This document shows positions 51,833 through 60,668 of a stretch of DNA of 64,000 bases, piece by piece. The first letter of the stretch is position 1. Each line of letters opens with the position of its first letter. The stretch lies in assembly GCF_001891085.1 (NCBI RefSeq), contig NZ_JXUP01000001.1, positions 1 to 64,000 of the forward strand, given 5' to 3'. The notes under the pieces are model-generated. The model did not search any database. It had not been told where the DNA came from and saw only the letters and a program-made list of their open reading frames with translations. This stretch comes from Campylobacter concisus. GTDB lineage: Bacteria > Campylobacterota > Campylobacteria > Campylobacterales > Campylobacteraceae. The position numbers were made by a program, and so were the translations under genes.

Positions 51833-52263
51833 ATTTTCTCCTTTTTATTATAAGCTTCGATCGCCTTTTTTAGGGCTTCAGGCATCTCAAAGTAAGTTTG
51901 CAAGCTCTTCATGTCGATGACTGCTTGGGCTGTATTTGCCTCGCTTAGTTTTTCGCCCCTTTCATTTTCTATAAGGTAGTGAAATTTCAAAAATGTTTCG
52001 CACTCACCAAGCGTCGTCGTAACCTTTATAACGTCGTTAAAAAAGGCTGGGCGGACGTACTTTACGTCAAGTTTTACGATAGGAAAGGCGTAGCCATCTT
52101 TTTTCATAGCGATGTAGTTGTACCCTAGCTTGTCAAGTAGTTCGCAGCGTGCCATTTCTAGGTACTTGACGTAGTTGCCATGCCACATCACCTCCATGCT
52201 ATCAACATCAAAAAACGCCACTTTAAATGTGCTAACGTGTGAAATTTCCACTCTTATCTCCAA
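51829..52263 (-). CDS. Hotdog thioesterase (4-hydroxybenzoyl-CoA thioesterase type)
   Basis: 144 aa. The pattern VAFFDVDSMEVMWHGNYVKYLEMAR holds the catalytic Asp (at D20 or D22) and the HGNY segment of the 4HBT family. In APE-type clusters such an enzyme may release or edit acyl-ACP chains. It overlaps the next gene by 10 bases. Confidence 0.85.
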   Translation of the reverse strand: MEIRVEISHVSTFKVAFFDVDSMEVMWHGNYVKYLEMARCELLDKLGYNYIAMKKDGYAFPIVKLDVKYVRPAFFNDVIKVTTTLGECETFLKFHYLIENERGEKLSEANTAQAVIDMKSLQTYFEMPEALKKAIEAYNKKEKI

Positions 52264-53864
52264 AAATTAAAAAAGTTAAACCACTGAGAAGGACTCTTGC
52301 AAGCTTGCTCCTCAAGCTGCCTTACATAGCTTTGCACGTATGGCTTGACGCTTGCCTTGCGGTCACGACCTAGTTTTATCTCATCGGCTATGTCGCTTAG
52401 TTCGATGCTAAATTTATCGCCATTTTTTACGCACCAAAGCGCGCTCATTTTTACTCCCAAAATGCCAGCTAGCAAGTATGGGCCGTAGTTAAATTTAGCC
52501 ATCTTGCCAAGAAAGCTAACCTCAACAAATTTATCGCCATTTACCGGAGTTCTATCGCCCATTATGCCGATATTTACGCCATTTTCTACCGCCTCTTTTA
52601 GCTCAAGCATAGCTGCTGCATCGAGGTTTTCTACGCTTATTAGCTTGATCTGCCCCTTACTTATCTGCTCTAAAATTTTATAAAAATTTTCATTTCCCTT
52701 GCTATAAACCAAGATGATCATACGAAAACTTGGCGATCTAAGCGAAAGTGTCTTGCAAATTTCTACATTCCCTAGATGGCTTGTTAGCAAAATTCTGCCA
52801 CGCTTTGATGCCTCAAACTCTTCTTTTATCCACATAAGTTCGTCAATATCTAGCTCATTTTCGAGTACACCATTTTGCCAGATGCGAAATTTATCGCAAA
52901 TCGCAATACCAAATTCATAAAAATTTCTAAAAACACTAGTAGCTGGCTTTTTGCCACTAAATTTCTCTACATTTTGTAAAAATTCTCTTATATTTTTTCT
53001 CTCTATTTTTGAAAAAATATAATAAAAGCAAACGACGATCATAACGATAGGTTTTATAAGAAAAATAGGTAAATTTTTAGTTAAAAATAAGCTCACCCTT
53101 AAGAAAAATTCATTTGATCTTTCGCCTTTTTGCCACCATACGTATTTTTGTCCCCTAAAGGCTTTGCTCAGCAAAAATGGAACCAAACTAAAAAAATATT
53201 TTGCATGCATAAGGCTTATTAATACGTTATCTTTTAGCATTTTAAAGTGAGAAATTCCACCTTTTTCATATCTTACTTTTAGCGGTATCCATCTTAGTCT
53301 GATATCTGCTCTCACAGCATTTACAAGGATTTCCATGTCAAATTCCATCCTATTTGACCTGCTTTGAGATATCGCCCACTCGAGCTCTTTTAGCGGATAA
53401 ATTCTAAAGCCACACATTGCATCTTTTATGTCGGTGCTTAATGTATTTACCTTGACCCAAAAATTTGTGATCTTTCTACCATAAAATCTCGACTTTGGCG
53501 CATCCTTGCCATAGATAGGATCAGCCATTATCATATCGTGTGGATACTTTTTGCTAAGCTCCAAAAACTCAGCTACCTCGCTTATGTCGTGCTGAAAGTC
53601 GGCGTCGATCTGAAATGCGTGCGTGTAGCCATTTTGCAAGGCATGTCTAAAGCCATCTTTTAGTGCAGCTCCCTTACCGCCGTTTTGGGCTCTTGTAAAA
53701 ATTTCTACACCAAATTCGCTCAAATTTTGCAAAGTCTTTTTTGAAGCTTCGTTTGAGCCATCATCAACTATCAAAATGTGTAGATCATAGCTCGCAAGCG
53801 CCTCACAAAGGGCTTTGATCTTTTCTGGATGGTTGTAAAATGGTATGAGAAAGAGTGTCTTCAT
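52254..53864 (-). CDS. Fused glycosyltransferase-acyltransferase
   Basis: 536 aa in two parts. Residues 1-230 are a GT2 glycosyltransferase (FLIPFYNHPEKI, IVDDGSNE, the DADFQHD DxD site). About 245-536 is an HtrB/LpxL-like acyltransferase (SHLGNVEICKTLS with the H-x4-E pair; GDRTPVNG). A few hydrophobic residues near 255-280 may anchor it. This two-domain architecture is characteristic of aryl-polyene clusters, where it is thought to build the lipid headgroup. It overlaps the ligase gene by 4 bases. Confidence 0.85.
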   Translation of the reverse strand: MKTLFLIPFYNHPEKIKALCEALASYDLHILIVDDGSNEASKKTLQNLSEFGVEIFTRAQNGGKGAALKDGFRHALQNGYTHAFQIDADFQHDISEVAEFLELSKKYPHDMIMADPIYGKDAPKSRFYGRKITNFWVKVNTLSTDIKDAMCGFRIYPLKELEWAISQSRSNRMEFDMEILVNAVRADIRLRWIPLKVRYEKGGISHFKMLKDNVLISLMHAKYFFSLVPFLLSKAFRGQKYVWWQKGERSNEFFLRVSLFLTKNLPIFLIKPIVMIVVCFYYIFSKIERKNIREFLQNVEKFSGKKPATSVFRNFYEFGIAICDKFRIWQNGVLENELDIDELMWIKEEFEASKRGRILLTSHLGNVEICKTLSLRSPSFRMIILVYSKGNENFYKILEQISKGQIKLISVENLDAAAMLELKEAVENGVNIGIMGDRTPVNGDKFVEVSFLGKMAKFNYGPYLLAGILGVKMSALWCVKNGDKFSIELSDIADEIKLGRDRKASVKPYVQSYVRQLEEQACKSPSQWFNFFNFWR

Positions 53865-55417
53865 AAGCCCAGCTTTATCCTACCAGCAGCACTTCTAGTG
53901 CCATTACAAAATATCTCAAAATAAACCTTCTCATCTTTTTGCGAAATTTCTATGCGAAGCTCGTCATTTGGCCTTACAAATTTTAAAAATTTCAGATTCT
54001 CCACCACACACTGATCGCCTATTTCTGCACCAAGCTCTCTTGCAAATTTAAATACAAAATCAAGCTGCACAAAGCCAGGCAGTAGCGGTAAATTTGGAAA
54101 ATGTTCAGTAAAGATACCAAGTGCTGGGCTAAGCTTTGTCTTAAATTTATAAATGTTGCCATCGCTATTTTTATCCCAGCTAGGATCTTCACTCTTTTCT
54201 AAAAGCTCTTTAAAATTTGCTTTTAAAAATTTCCCTTGTGCGTTTTTGCAAAGCGAGCTAACGATTTTAAAATACCTAACACTATTTTTAAACTCAGGCC
54301 TTAAAAGCTCATTTAATCTTGCTACAACGCCCTTTTTGCCGCTATCTCTAAAGAGCTTCACACCCTCTTCACTAAGCTCTAAAAGTGCGGCTAGGCGCTT
54401 AAATTTTGGATGTGTATCACAGTAGCAGTCTTTTAAAAGACCACTTTCAAACATCTTATTTTCGATACTTATTAGATTGACCCTTTTGTCATTTAGCTTG
54501 ACTATCCTATCGATCCTACCTTTTAGCGTGAGCCTGTTGCCATTTATCTGTGCCCAGTCGCTAGTTTGAAAAAACTCACACCATGGTGAGCTCACATTTA
54601 GTGCCTCGTCCTCGCTAAGACCTGCCTTTACCTTGCTAAAAAGTAAAAGCTCTTCGCCTAAATTTCTAGCCACTACACCAGTTTCGGTGCTGCCATAAAT
54701 ATCGATGATGCGCGCACTGCTTAGTTTTGCTATGCTAGCTCTTAGCTCGCTCTTTAGGGCTGAGCCGGCACAGATGATGTTTTTTAGCCCTGAAATTTCA
54801 GCTGCTCTTGGGCTAGAAATTAGTGTTTGAAGCAAAACTGGGCTTGTTATGAAACTTAAATTTTCAAGATCAAGCTCAAAGATCGCCTCTGGGTAATTTA
54901 GCTCTTTACTAACAGCCCTTGCGGCAGAGATGATGGGCAAAAATACCTTAAAAGTAAGACCAAACATATGCTGATGCGAAACGCTTGAAAAAAATGTGTC
55001 ACCTTCATTAAATCCAAGTTCTTCTTTTAAAAATAGCCCTTCTTCTATCATCGCACCAAGTCTTTTTGGGATATTTTTGCTATTGCCAGTAGAGCCTGAT
55101 GTCTGAAGAAAAAAGGTAGAATTTATATCAAATTTTGGCTCTATATTTCTGGCTGGAGTCAAAAAATTCTTGAAATTTTTATCATTGATATTAAATTTAT
55201 CACTACTAAAAATAGGCTTTGCAAGCAAAATCGGTCTCACGCCGATCGCAAGTGCTCCAAAAAAAGCCACACAAAAGTCAAAAGTTTCGCTCAGATAGAT
55301 CTCTACTTCACTTGGGCCATACTCTTTTAAATTTGCCCCAAAAATAACAACTTGTGAGTATAAATTTTTATCAATATCAACAAATTTAAACTCTTTTAGA
55401 CTATTTTCAAACTCCAT
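53861..55417 (-). CDS. Acyl-ACP ligase fused to a dehydratase-like hotdog domain
   Basis: 518 aa. Residues 1-415 are an AMP-forming acyl ligase with TSGSTGNSK (106-114), YGSTET (241-246) and the catalytic Lys in NAQGKFLK (K396). Residues about 425-518 are a FabZ/FabA-like hotdog domain: EHFPNLPLLPGFVQLDFV. The usual catalytic His of FabZ (GHP) is Leu443, although His439 is near. In other aryl-polyene clusters these are often separate ligase and dehydratase genes; here they are one chain. It likely loads the starter acid on the ACP and dehydrates intermediates. Confidence 0.82.
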   Translation of the reverse strand: MEFENSLKEFKFVDIDKNLYSQVVIFGANLKEYGPSEVEIYLSETFDFCVAFFGALAIGVRPILLAKPIFSSDKFNINDKNFKNFLTPARNIEPKFDINSTFFLQTSGSTGNSKNIPKRLGAMIEEGLFLKEELGFNEGDTFFSSVSHQHMFGLTFKVFLPIISAARAVSKELNYPEAIFELDLENLSFITSPVLLQTLISSPRAAEISGLKNIICAGSALKSELRASIAKLSSARIIDIYGSTETGVVARNLGEELLLFSKVKAGLSEDEALNVSSPWCEFFQTSDWAQINGNRLTLKGRIDRIVKLNDKRVNLISIENKMFESGLLKDCYCDTHPKFKRLAALLELSEEGVKLFRDSGKKGVVARLNELLRPEFKNSVRYFKIVSSLCKNAQGKFLKANFKELLEKSEDPSWDKNSDGNIYKFKTKLSPALGIFTEHFPNLPLLPGFVQLDFVFKFARELGAEIGDQCVVENLKFLKFVRPNDELRIEISQKDEKVYFEIFCNGTRSAAGRIKLGL

Positions 55418-55952
55418 TTTTCCTCTTTAAAATAAAAACTTTACGATATAAAATTTCTCCAAAAAACAAAAATCCCATCAAAATATAAGAGATAAAGGAG
55501 CAGTAAATACTCCAATAAAATTTATTTTCAAAGCACGATAAAACAAATGCAAAAACCGCATTAAACACAAAAAATAAGCACCAAATTTTTGTTAGCCCTC
55601 TTGTGTAGCTAACGACCTTTTCATCTATATTTTTCTCTTTCAATCTAGCGATTTTAGTTATAACAGCCTCATCCTTTAAGCTGTAAAAAAAGAGAGCCAA
55701 AAAGCCAAGGCTTACGATACTTGGATATAAAAGTGCTAAATTTATGCTTCTAAAAATAGCGCAAATGGCAAAAAATATCCCAGCCGCTAAGCAAACCTGT
55801 CTTTTTTTACCACTTTCAAAATAGGCTCTAAGCACCCAAAGCACACATAAAACACCAAATATTAAAGTGGCATTTTGTTGCCAAAAAAATAGTACTAAAG
55901 GGTAAGCAATGCTTGCTAAAATTAGTGCTAGGTTTACTATTTTATGCTTCAA
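55407..55952 (-). CDS. COG4648-type membrane protein
   Basis: 181 aa with about five transmembrane helices (about 5-22, 28-45, 50-70, 75-92, 125-165) and the segment DEKVVSYTRGLTKIWCLFF. This uncharacterised family is a regular member of aryl-polyene and related clusters. It overlaps both the ACP and the ligase genes by 11 bases. Role unknown, possibly a scaffold at the membrane. Confidence 0.75.
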   Translation of the reverse strand: MKHKIVNLALILASIAYPLVLFFWQQNATLIFGVLCVLWVLRAYFESGKKRQVCLAAGIFFAICAIFRSINLALLYPSIVSLGFLALFFYSLKDEAVITKIARLKEKNIDEKVVSYTRGLTKIWCLFFVFNAVFAFVLSCFENKFYWSIYCSFISYILMGFLFFGEILYRKVFILKRKNGV

Positions 55953-56187
55953 ATTTCTTTGCTACGGCTTTTACGATATCATCAAGCGTTTTTACGTTTT
56001 TAAAATCCTCTGGCATCAGCCTATGCCCGGTTTGACGTTTAATGTAATCAATCATATCAATAGCGTCGATACTATCAATCTGCAAATCCTCATATATCCT
56101 AGTCTCTGGCTTTATCTTGCTCTCATCTATCTCAAAAAGATCGATCAAGGCTTTCTTTAGAATTTCAAAAATTTCTTTTTCACTCAT
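55942..56187 (-). CDS. Acyl carrier protein 1
   Basis: 81 aa. The phosphopantetheine Ser is S39 in DLQIDSIDAID. It is a helical acidic carrier, followed directly by the COG4648 gene. It is one of a tandem pair, as in aryl-polyene clusters where separate carriers serve starter and extension steps. Confidence 0.9.
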   Translation of the reverse strand: MSEKEIFEILKKALIDLFEIDESKIKPETRIYEDLQIDSIDAIDMIDYIKRQTGHRLMPEDFKNVKTLDDIVKAVAKKFEA

Positions 56188-56189
56188 CG

Positions 56190-56447
56190 TTATTTCCTAT
56201 TTTCGTAAATGTATTTTGCAAGAGAAGATACGCTAAAAAATATCTCTTTTAGATTTGCACTCTTTGAGTCAAGCACGAGGCCATATTTTTTCTGCACCGC
56301 AAGCCCAAGCTCTAAAGCATCGACGCTATCAAGCCCAAGACCATCATTAAAAAGTGGCGCATTCTCATCAATATCGCTTGGCTTCATATCCTCTAAATTT
56401 AAGCTTGTGATGATCAACTCTTTTATCTCATTAACTAGCTCTTTCAC
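56190..56447 (-). CDS. Acyl carrier protein 2
   Basis: 85 aa from the GTG at 56445-56447, chosen because GGAGG (56454-56458) is six bases upstream; a TTG one codon earlier is too close. The modified Ser is in GLDSVDALELG (about residue 41). It starts inside the end of the acyltransferase gene and lies two bases before ACP 1. Confidence 0.88.
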   Translation of the reverse strand: MKELVNEIKELIITSLNLEDMKPSDIDENAPLFNDGLGLDSVDALELGLAVQKKYGLVLDSKSANLKEIFFSVSSLAKYIYENRK

Positions 56448-57177
56448 CAAATTCCTCCTTATAAATTTTACTTATCTCATCATGCATTGCCCTAGCCCTC
56501 ACGGGGCTTGGCCTATCCTTTAAAAACATATCAACATCAAAAATTTTTATCTCTTTAAAATGATATTTTATCTTTTCATCTGGCGTTTTGTACCATGGTT
56601 CATTTTTTCTAAGGCTTCTTGGGTGCATATTGATACCGATGCAAACAATCTTTTTAGCGCCTTTTACACCCATGTAAGCTGCTGCCTTATGAAAAATAAT
56701 TTCATCTTTCGTACGTGTGCCTTCTGGGAAAATTAATAAATTTTCACCGCTTTTTAAAACCTCTACGCTTTTTTGTAAAAATTCCTCGTTATTTGTGTTT
56801 GGTATGTAGTTGCAAGCCCTAATAGCCGCAAATAAAAATATATTTTTGCCAAGCTCGCCCTTTACGATGCAGTTTATTCTTTTAAATTTTGAAACCAAAA
56901 AGACCACATCAAGAAGCGAAGGGTGATTTGCTATGACTAAATTTGATCCGCCATTTAGCTCGCTAAGCTCAAATTTATAGTCCAAACGCCCACAATTTTT
57001 AGCAACTTTTATAAAAAATCCCCAAGAAATTCTAACTAGATCGCGGCATAAATTTTGTACAAATTTAAATTTATTTAGCCCCAAAAGCACCACTGGTACA
57101 AGCAGCAAATCTCCGCTTATGCAAATGATCGCAAAAAATAAAAAGAAAGATCCGGTTCTTAAAATTTTAAGGCTCAT
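56431..57177 (-). CDS. Lysophospholipid acyltransferase-like enzyme (PlsC type)
   Basis: 248 aa from the ATG that overlaps the end of the preceding gene by 11 bases; a longer frame (from 57240) would add 21 residues and a 74-base overlap. A transmembrane helix (about 9-35) precedes the catalytic NHPSLLD (H-x4-D, about 93-99) and FPEGTRT (about 155-161). It moves acyl chains to a glycerol- or sugar-lipid acceptor and belongs to the same cluster. Confidence 0.85.
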   Translation of the reverse strand: MSLKILRTGSFFLFFAIICISGDLLLVPVVLLGLNKFKFVQNLCRDLVRISWGFFIKVAKNCGRLDYKFELSELNGGSNLVIANHPSLLDVVFLVSKFKRINCIVKGELGKNIFLFAAIRACNYIPNTNNEEFLQKSVEVLKSGENLLIFPEGTRTKDEIIFHKAAAYMGVKGAKKIVCIGINMHPRSLRKNEPWYKTPDEKIKYHFKEIKIFDVDMFLKDRPSPVRARAMHDEISKIYKEEFGERAS

Positions 57178-57835
57178 AGCTAAAATCCCAAGATGAAGAA
57201 TAACTACAACTTTGCCAGCTTTTTGATATTTTTGGATCAAAATTTATAATAAAGCTTTGTAATAAATTCTCGCAAATTTCTTTTTCTTTTTTAGCTCTTT
57301 TTAGAGTTAACACTTTATCGTTTTTTGCCCTTGAGACAACAAGAGCGAGCATAAATGATGGCTTTTTCTCATCAAAATAACTCTGCTTTATCGACTCGTG
57401 ATAGGCAAGTATTAGCACCTTTTCATATCCGTCATTTAGTCTTAAAAACGCGGCTTGCAGCGCATCTTCGACTGGGCTAAAAGAGGAAATGGCAAGAATT
57501 TCATTGTGATTTTTAGCTTCTATACTAAGAAGTGACGAGATGGCATTATGTACCGAAAGTGAAAACGATGTAGGCGAAACAGGCTCAGCCTTTGCCAGCG
57601 TAGTCTCTAGCTCAAAGCAGCGATTTATCTCTCCTTCATATGAGCTAAAAATAACTGGCATATTAAGCTCGTCAAAACCACTAAGCAAGCTAAAAGCGCA
57701 CTTTGCAGCACTACTTAGCCTTCTTCTTTGAATTGGTGGTATTTTTGCTAGATCAAATTCTTTTTTGTATCTAGCCAGATCCTCGTCGACATCGCCATAA
57801 GCTATCGCATCAAAAAAATCAATTTGAAATTTCAT
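57167..57835 (-). CDS. Chain-length-factor-like half ketosynthase
   Basis: 222 aa from the ATG overlapping the previous stop (TAATG); an upstream GTG (57892) would duplicate the end of the neighbour. It resembles the N-terminal half of a ketosynthase (RRRLSSAAKCAFSLL, then SPTSFSLSVHNAISSLLS) without a catalytic Cys-His-His set. Such short partners (ApeC-like) pair with a full ketosynthase and set chain length in aryl-polyene clusters. Confidence 0.78.
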   Translation of the reverse strand: MKFQIDFFDAIAYGDVDEDLARYKKEFDLAKIPPIQRRRLSSAAKCAFSLLSGFDELNMPVIFSSYEGEINRCFELETTLAKAEPVSPTSFSLSVHNAISSLLSIEAKNHNEILAISSFSPVEDALQAAFLRLNDGYEKVLILAYHESIKQSYFDEKKPSFMLALVVSRAKNDKVLTLKRAKKEKEICENLLQSFIINFDPKISKSWQSCSYSSSWDFSYEP

Positions 57836-58251
57836 TATTTCGCGATATCGCCTTTTAGAGTAACGCCAGACATCAAAGCGCCGCTTCCGCACTGAAACTG
57901 AGTTTTTGAGTTAAATGGCTGTTTTTTGTAATAACCAGTTAGATTTACAACCTTTGTGCCACCTTCTTTTAATGCTCTTTCTTGGAAAGTCTTTAAAGCT
58001 GAAAGAAGTGCGATTTGGCATGCCTCTTCATCACTTTTATTAAAACCATTTGTCTTTTTATTTGATGTTAGATCTTTTACAATTACCTGACCGCTATAGC
58101 CTGTGCCAAAACTGATACTTACATTTTGAAGTAAAAAATTTTTAGCTTTTGGGCCATTTAGGAAGTCAAGTGAGTGATATTTCACATCATCTCTTGCATT
58201 AAGACTTGAGGCAAATGCCAAAATGGCAACTAATGAAACTAATTTTTTCAT
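57835..58251 (-). CDS. Periplasmic protein of the 'excinuclease-like' APE-associated family
   Basis: 138 aa with a signal peptide (about 1-19). The core NKKTNGFNKSDEEACQIALLSAL, then GTKVVNLTGYYKK and the C-terminal CGSGALMSGVTLKG, matches a small exported family that databases often label 'excinuclease ATPase subunit'. That label is misleading, since no ATP-binding motif is present and the protein is exported. Its job in the cluster is unknown. The stop overlaps the next start (TAATG). Confidence 0.7.
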   Translation of the reverse strand: MKKLVSLVAILAFASSLNARDDVKYHSLDFLNGPKAKNFLLQNVSISFGTGYSGQVIVKDLTSNKKTNGFNKSDEEACQIALLSALKTFQERALKEGGTKVVNLTGYYKKQPFNSKTQFQCGSGALMSGVTLKGDIAK

Positions 58252-58262
58252 GTTTATCCTTT

Positions 58263-59516
58263 TTAAAAAATGTTTTTAACTCTTTTAAATATCAAAGATG
58301 TATTTACGCCACCAAATGCAAAGTTATTGCTCATAACAAAGTCCGTTTTTATCGGAGTTGGCTCTTTTAAATAGTTTAGCTTTGCACACTCGGGATCGAT
58401 CACGTTTAAATTTATAGTTGGGAAAAACAGCTCTTCTCTCATCATCATGATAGAGGCGATCGCTTCTAGCCCTCCACAAGCGCCAAGCGTATGGCCAAGA
58501 TAGCTTTTAAGCGAGCTAATGGCGATATCCTCTCCAAAAAGCTCGTTTGTAGCGATACTCTCAGCTATGTCGCCATGCTTTGTCGCAGTCGCATGAGCAT
58601 TTACGTAACCTATGCTTTTTGGCTCTAGTTTTGCATCACGAAGCGCTAGGCTCATCGCCGCTTTCATCGTAGCGCTTTGTGGTCTTGTGATGTGCGTACC
58701 ATCACATGTTGAGCCAAAACCAACGACCTCAGCATAAATTTTAGCTCCTCTTTTTAAGGCACTCTCTTCACTTTCAAGCACTAAAAATCCAGCTCCCTCG
58801 CCAAGCACCAAGCCATCTCTATCTTTTTCAAACGGCGTTGGGGTCAAATTTGGCGTGCTGTTTTTTACGCTAGTCGCGTAAAGCTTATCAAAGACGTATG
58901 CCTCGCTCACGCAAAGCTCTTCAGCCCCGCCAGCTAGCATCATATCTATGCTACCATTTTTTATGCTCTCGTATGCGTAGCCAATGGCGTGCGAGCCGCT
59001 CGTGCATGCCGAAGATGTAGGGATAATGCGCCCTTTTAGCGAGTAAAATAGCGCGATATTTGCCGCTGTGGTGTGAGGCATCATTTTTATGTAGGTATTT
59101 GCGTTAAAGCCACTATCCATGTCCAAAACTAGCTTTGCCATATCAAGGATAGAGTCTGTGCTACCAGTGCTAGAGCCACTTGCCACGCCCATCCTGCCAT
59201 CTTGTACACTTGGATCTAAATTTGACTCACTTAGCTCATTACCTTTTAATAACCCAGCATCTTTTAAAGCAAGCCCAGCTGCGTGCACGCTATAACACGA
59301 GACCTTACCAAGGCTTCTTAACTGTTTTCTGTCCCATTCTTGTGGATATTTGTAGTCTATGATAGGTGCAGCTAGGCGAGTGTTTAGATCTTTGCAGCTC
59401 TCCCACTCGCTCATGTATCTCACGGCGTTTTTGTTTTCAAGAAATTTAGCTCTCATCTCCTCCCAACTGTTGCCAAAAGCACTGACTGCGCCGATACCTG
59501 TGACAAATACACGCAT
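58263..59516 (-). CDS. Beta-ketoacyl-ACP synthase (FabF type) 1
   Basis: 417 aa from the ATG overlapping the ketoreductase stop (TAATG); a TTG two codons earlier is less likely. The catalytic set is complete: Cys171 in SSACTSGSHAIG, His308 in NAHATATKHGD and His342 in YLGHTLGACG. It elongates acyl-ACP with malonyl-ACP. Probably the iterating partner for the half ketosynthase or a separate chain-starting synthase. Confidence 0.9.
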   Translation of the reverse strand: MRVFVTGIGAVSAFGNSWEEMRAKFLENKNAVRYMSEWESCKDLNTRLAAPIIDYKYPQEWDRKQLRSLGKVSCYSVHAAGLALKDAGLLKGNELSESNLDPSVQDGRMGVASGSSTGSTDSILDMAKLVLDMDSGFNANTYIKMMPHTTAANIALFYSLKGRIIPTSSACTSGSHAIGYAYESIKNGSIDMMLAGGAEELCVSEAYVFDKLYATSVKNSTPNLTPTPFEKDRDGLVLGEGAGFLVLESEESALKRGAKIYAEVVGFGSTCDGTHITRPQSATMKAAMSLALRDAKLEPKSIGYVNAHATATKHGDIAESIATNELFGEDIAISSLKSYLGHTLGACGGLEAIASIMMMREELFFPTINLNVIDPECAKLNYLKEPTPIKTDFVMSNNFAFGGVNTSLIFKRVKNIF

Positions 59517-60235
59517 TAGCAAAGTCCTCCATTTACGCCGATAACCTGCCTTGTGATGTAGCTAGCCTCGTCGCTTAGTAAAAATTTAACCAGCCCTGCC
59601 ACCTCATCTGCTTCTCCGGCTCTTTTTGCAGGTATGGCCTTTAACACTTCGCCCAAGAAGTCGCTATTTAAAATTTCTTCGCTCATATCTGTTTTTATAA
59701 GACCTGGAGCTACGCAGTTTACTGTTATGCCTCTACTTGCAAGCTCTACTGCAAGGGCTTTGCTGGCTCCTATGATGCCAGCTTTACTAGCTGAGTAGTT
59801 TACCTGACCTCTGTTGCCAATAACCCCTGAAACAGAGCTTAGTGTCACTATCCTAGCTGGCTTTTTAGCCCTTATCATGGGCATTAGCGCTGGTCTTAGA
59901 ACATTGTAAAAGCCATTTAAATTTACATCTATCACATCAAACCACTCTTCGTCACTTAGCCCCACAAAGGTATTATCCCTTGTTATGCCAGCGTTTAAAA
60001 TAACGCCATAGTAGACGCCATTTACCTCCATGTCAGCCTCTATGGCCTCTTTAGCTGCAGCGGTGTCAGCCACGTCAAATGTCAAGAATTTAGCCCCAAG
60101 CTCACTAGCTATCTTTAAAAGTTTATCGCTCTTACTTCTTGCATGAAGCACCACTTCGTACTCGTTAGCTAAGCGTTTAGCGATACTAGCTCCTATACCT
60201 CTGCTTGATCCAGTTATCAATACTCTCTTACTCAC
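59516..60235 (-). CDS. 3-oxoacyl-ACP reductase (FabG type)
   Basis: 239 aa, SDR family. The NADPH-binding TGSSRGIGASIAKRL (about 7-21), NAG and the catalytic YSASK (in VNYSASKAGIIG, about 150-161) are present. It reduces the ketoacyl intermediate each cycle. Overlap with the dehydratase gene is 8 bases. Confidence 0.9.
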   Translation of the reverse strand: MSKRVLITGSSRGIGASIAKRLANEYEVVLHARSKSDKLLKIASELGAKFLTFDVADTAAAKEAIEADMEVNGVYYGVILNAGITRDNTFVGLSDEEWFDVIDVNLNGFYNVLRPALMPMIRAKKPARIVTLSSVSGVIGNRGQVNYSASKAGIIGASKALAVELASRGITVNCVAPGLIKTDMSEEILNSDFLGEVLKAIPAKRAGEADEVAGLVKFLLSDEASYITRQVIGVNGGLC

Positions 60236-60668
60236 TAAGTGCCTTTTTTACAAATTCTTCATCAGGGCTCATCACGTTTAAAACCGCCCTTGCGCCAGGC
60301 TCGCCATTTACAAAAAGCTCGCTGTCATAAACGCCAAATCCACTCTCATCTTGGATCGAGCACTTTGAGACGATCACTATCTCATCACCTATTTTAAAAT
60401 GCGGCCTAAAAATTTCAAATTTTCTACTACCAAGTAAAAAGCCAAATATCGCCTTTTCGCCCCTTAACTCACGCATCTTTGAGTCATAAATTCCAAGGCT
60501 TTGAGCCATCATTTCAATAGCCTTTTGCATGTAAAATTTCCCATCTTCCAAAAATGGAGTTTGCTCATTTATCATGCTTCTTACTTTGATACTCTCACAA
60601 GGCGTAAATTCTAAAATTTCATCGATCAGGGTTATGGCGCTGCTGTGCGGTAAATAATCACTTATCAT
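60228..60668 (-). CDS. Hotdog dehydratase-like protein (ApeP type)
   Basis: 146 aa. The start DYLPHSSAITLIDEILEF mirrors the FabZ entry, and the helix QKAIEMMAQSLG carries the conserved Glu. The usual GHP His of FabZ is not evident. In APE clusters two dehydratase-like proteins act together, which fits this one and the hotdog domain of the ligase fusion. Confidence 0.78.
   Translation of the reverse strand: MISDYLPHSSAITLIDEILEFTPCESIKVRSMINEQTPFLEDGKFYMQKAIEMMAQSLGIYDSKMRELRGEKAIFGFLLGSRKFEIFRPHFKIGDEIVIVSKCSIQDESGFGVYDSELFVNGEPGARAVLNVMSPDEEFVKKALSE

Noticed and set aside
53861-55417. Reading the ligase as an ordinary fatty-acid CoA ligase
   Set aside because: The fused hotdog domain and operon context favour an ACP-loading ligase of an aryl-polyene cluster.
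57178-57240. Longer N-terminus for the PlsC-like gene
   Set aside because: It would overlap the previous gene by 74 bases; the ATG at 57177 gives a typical start.
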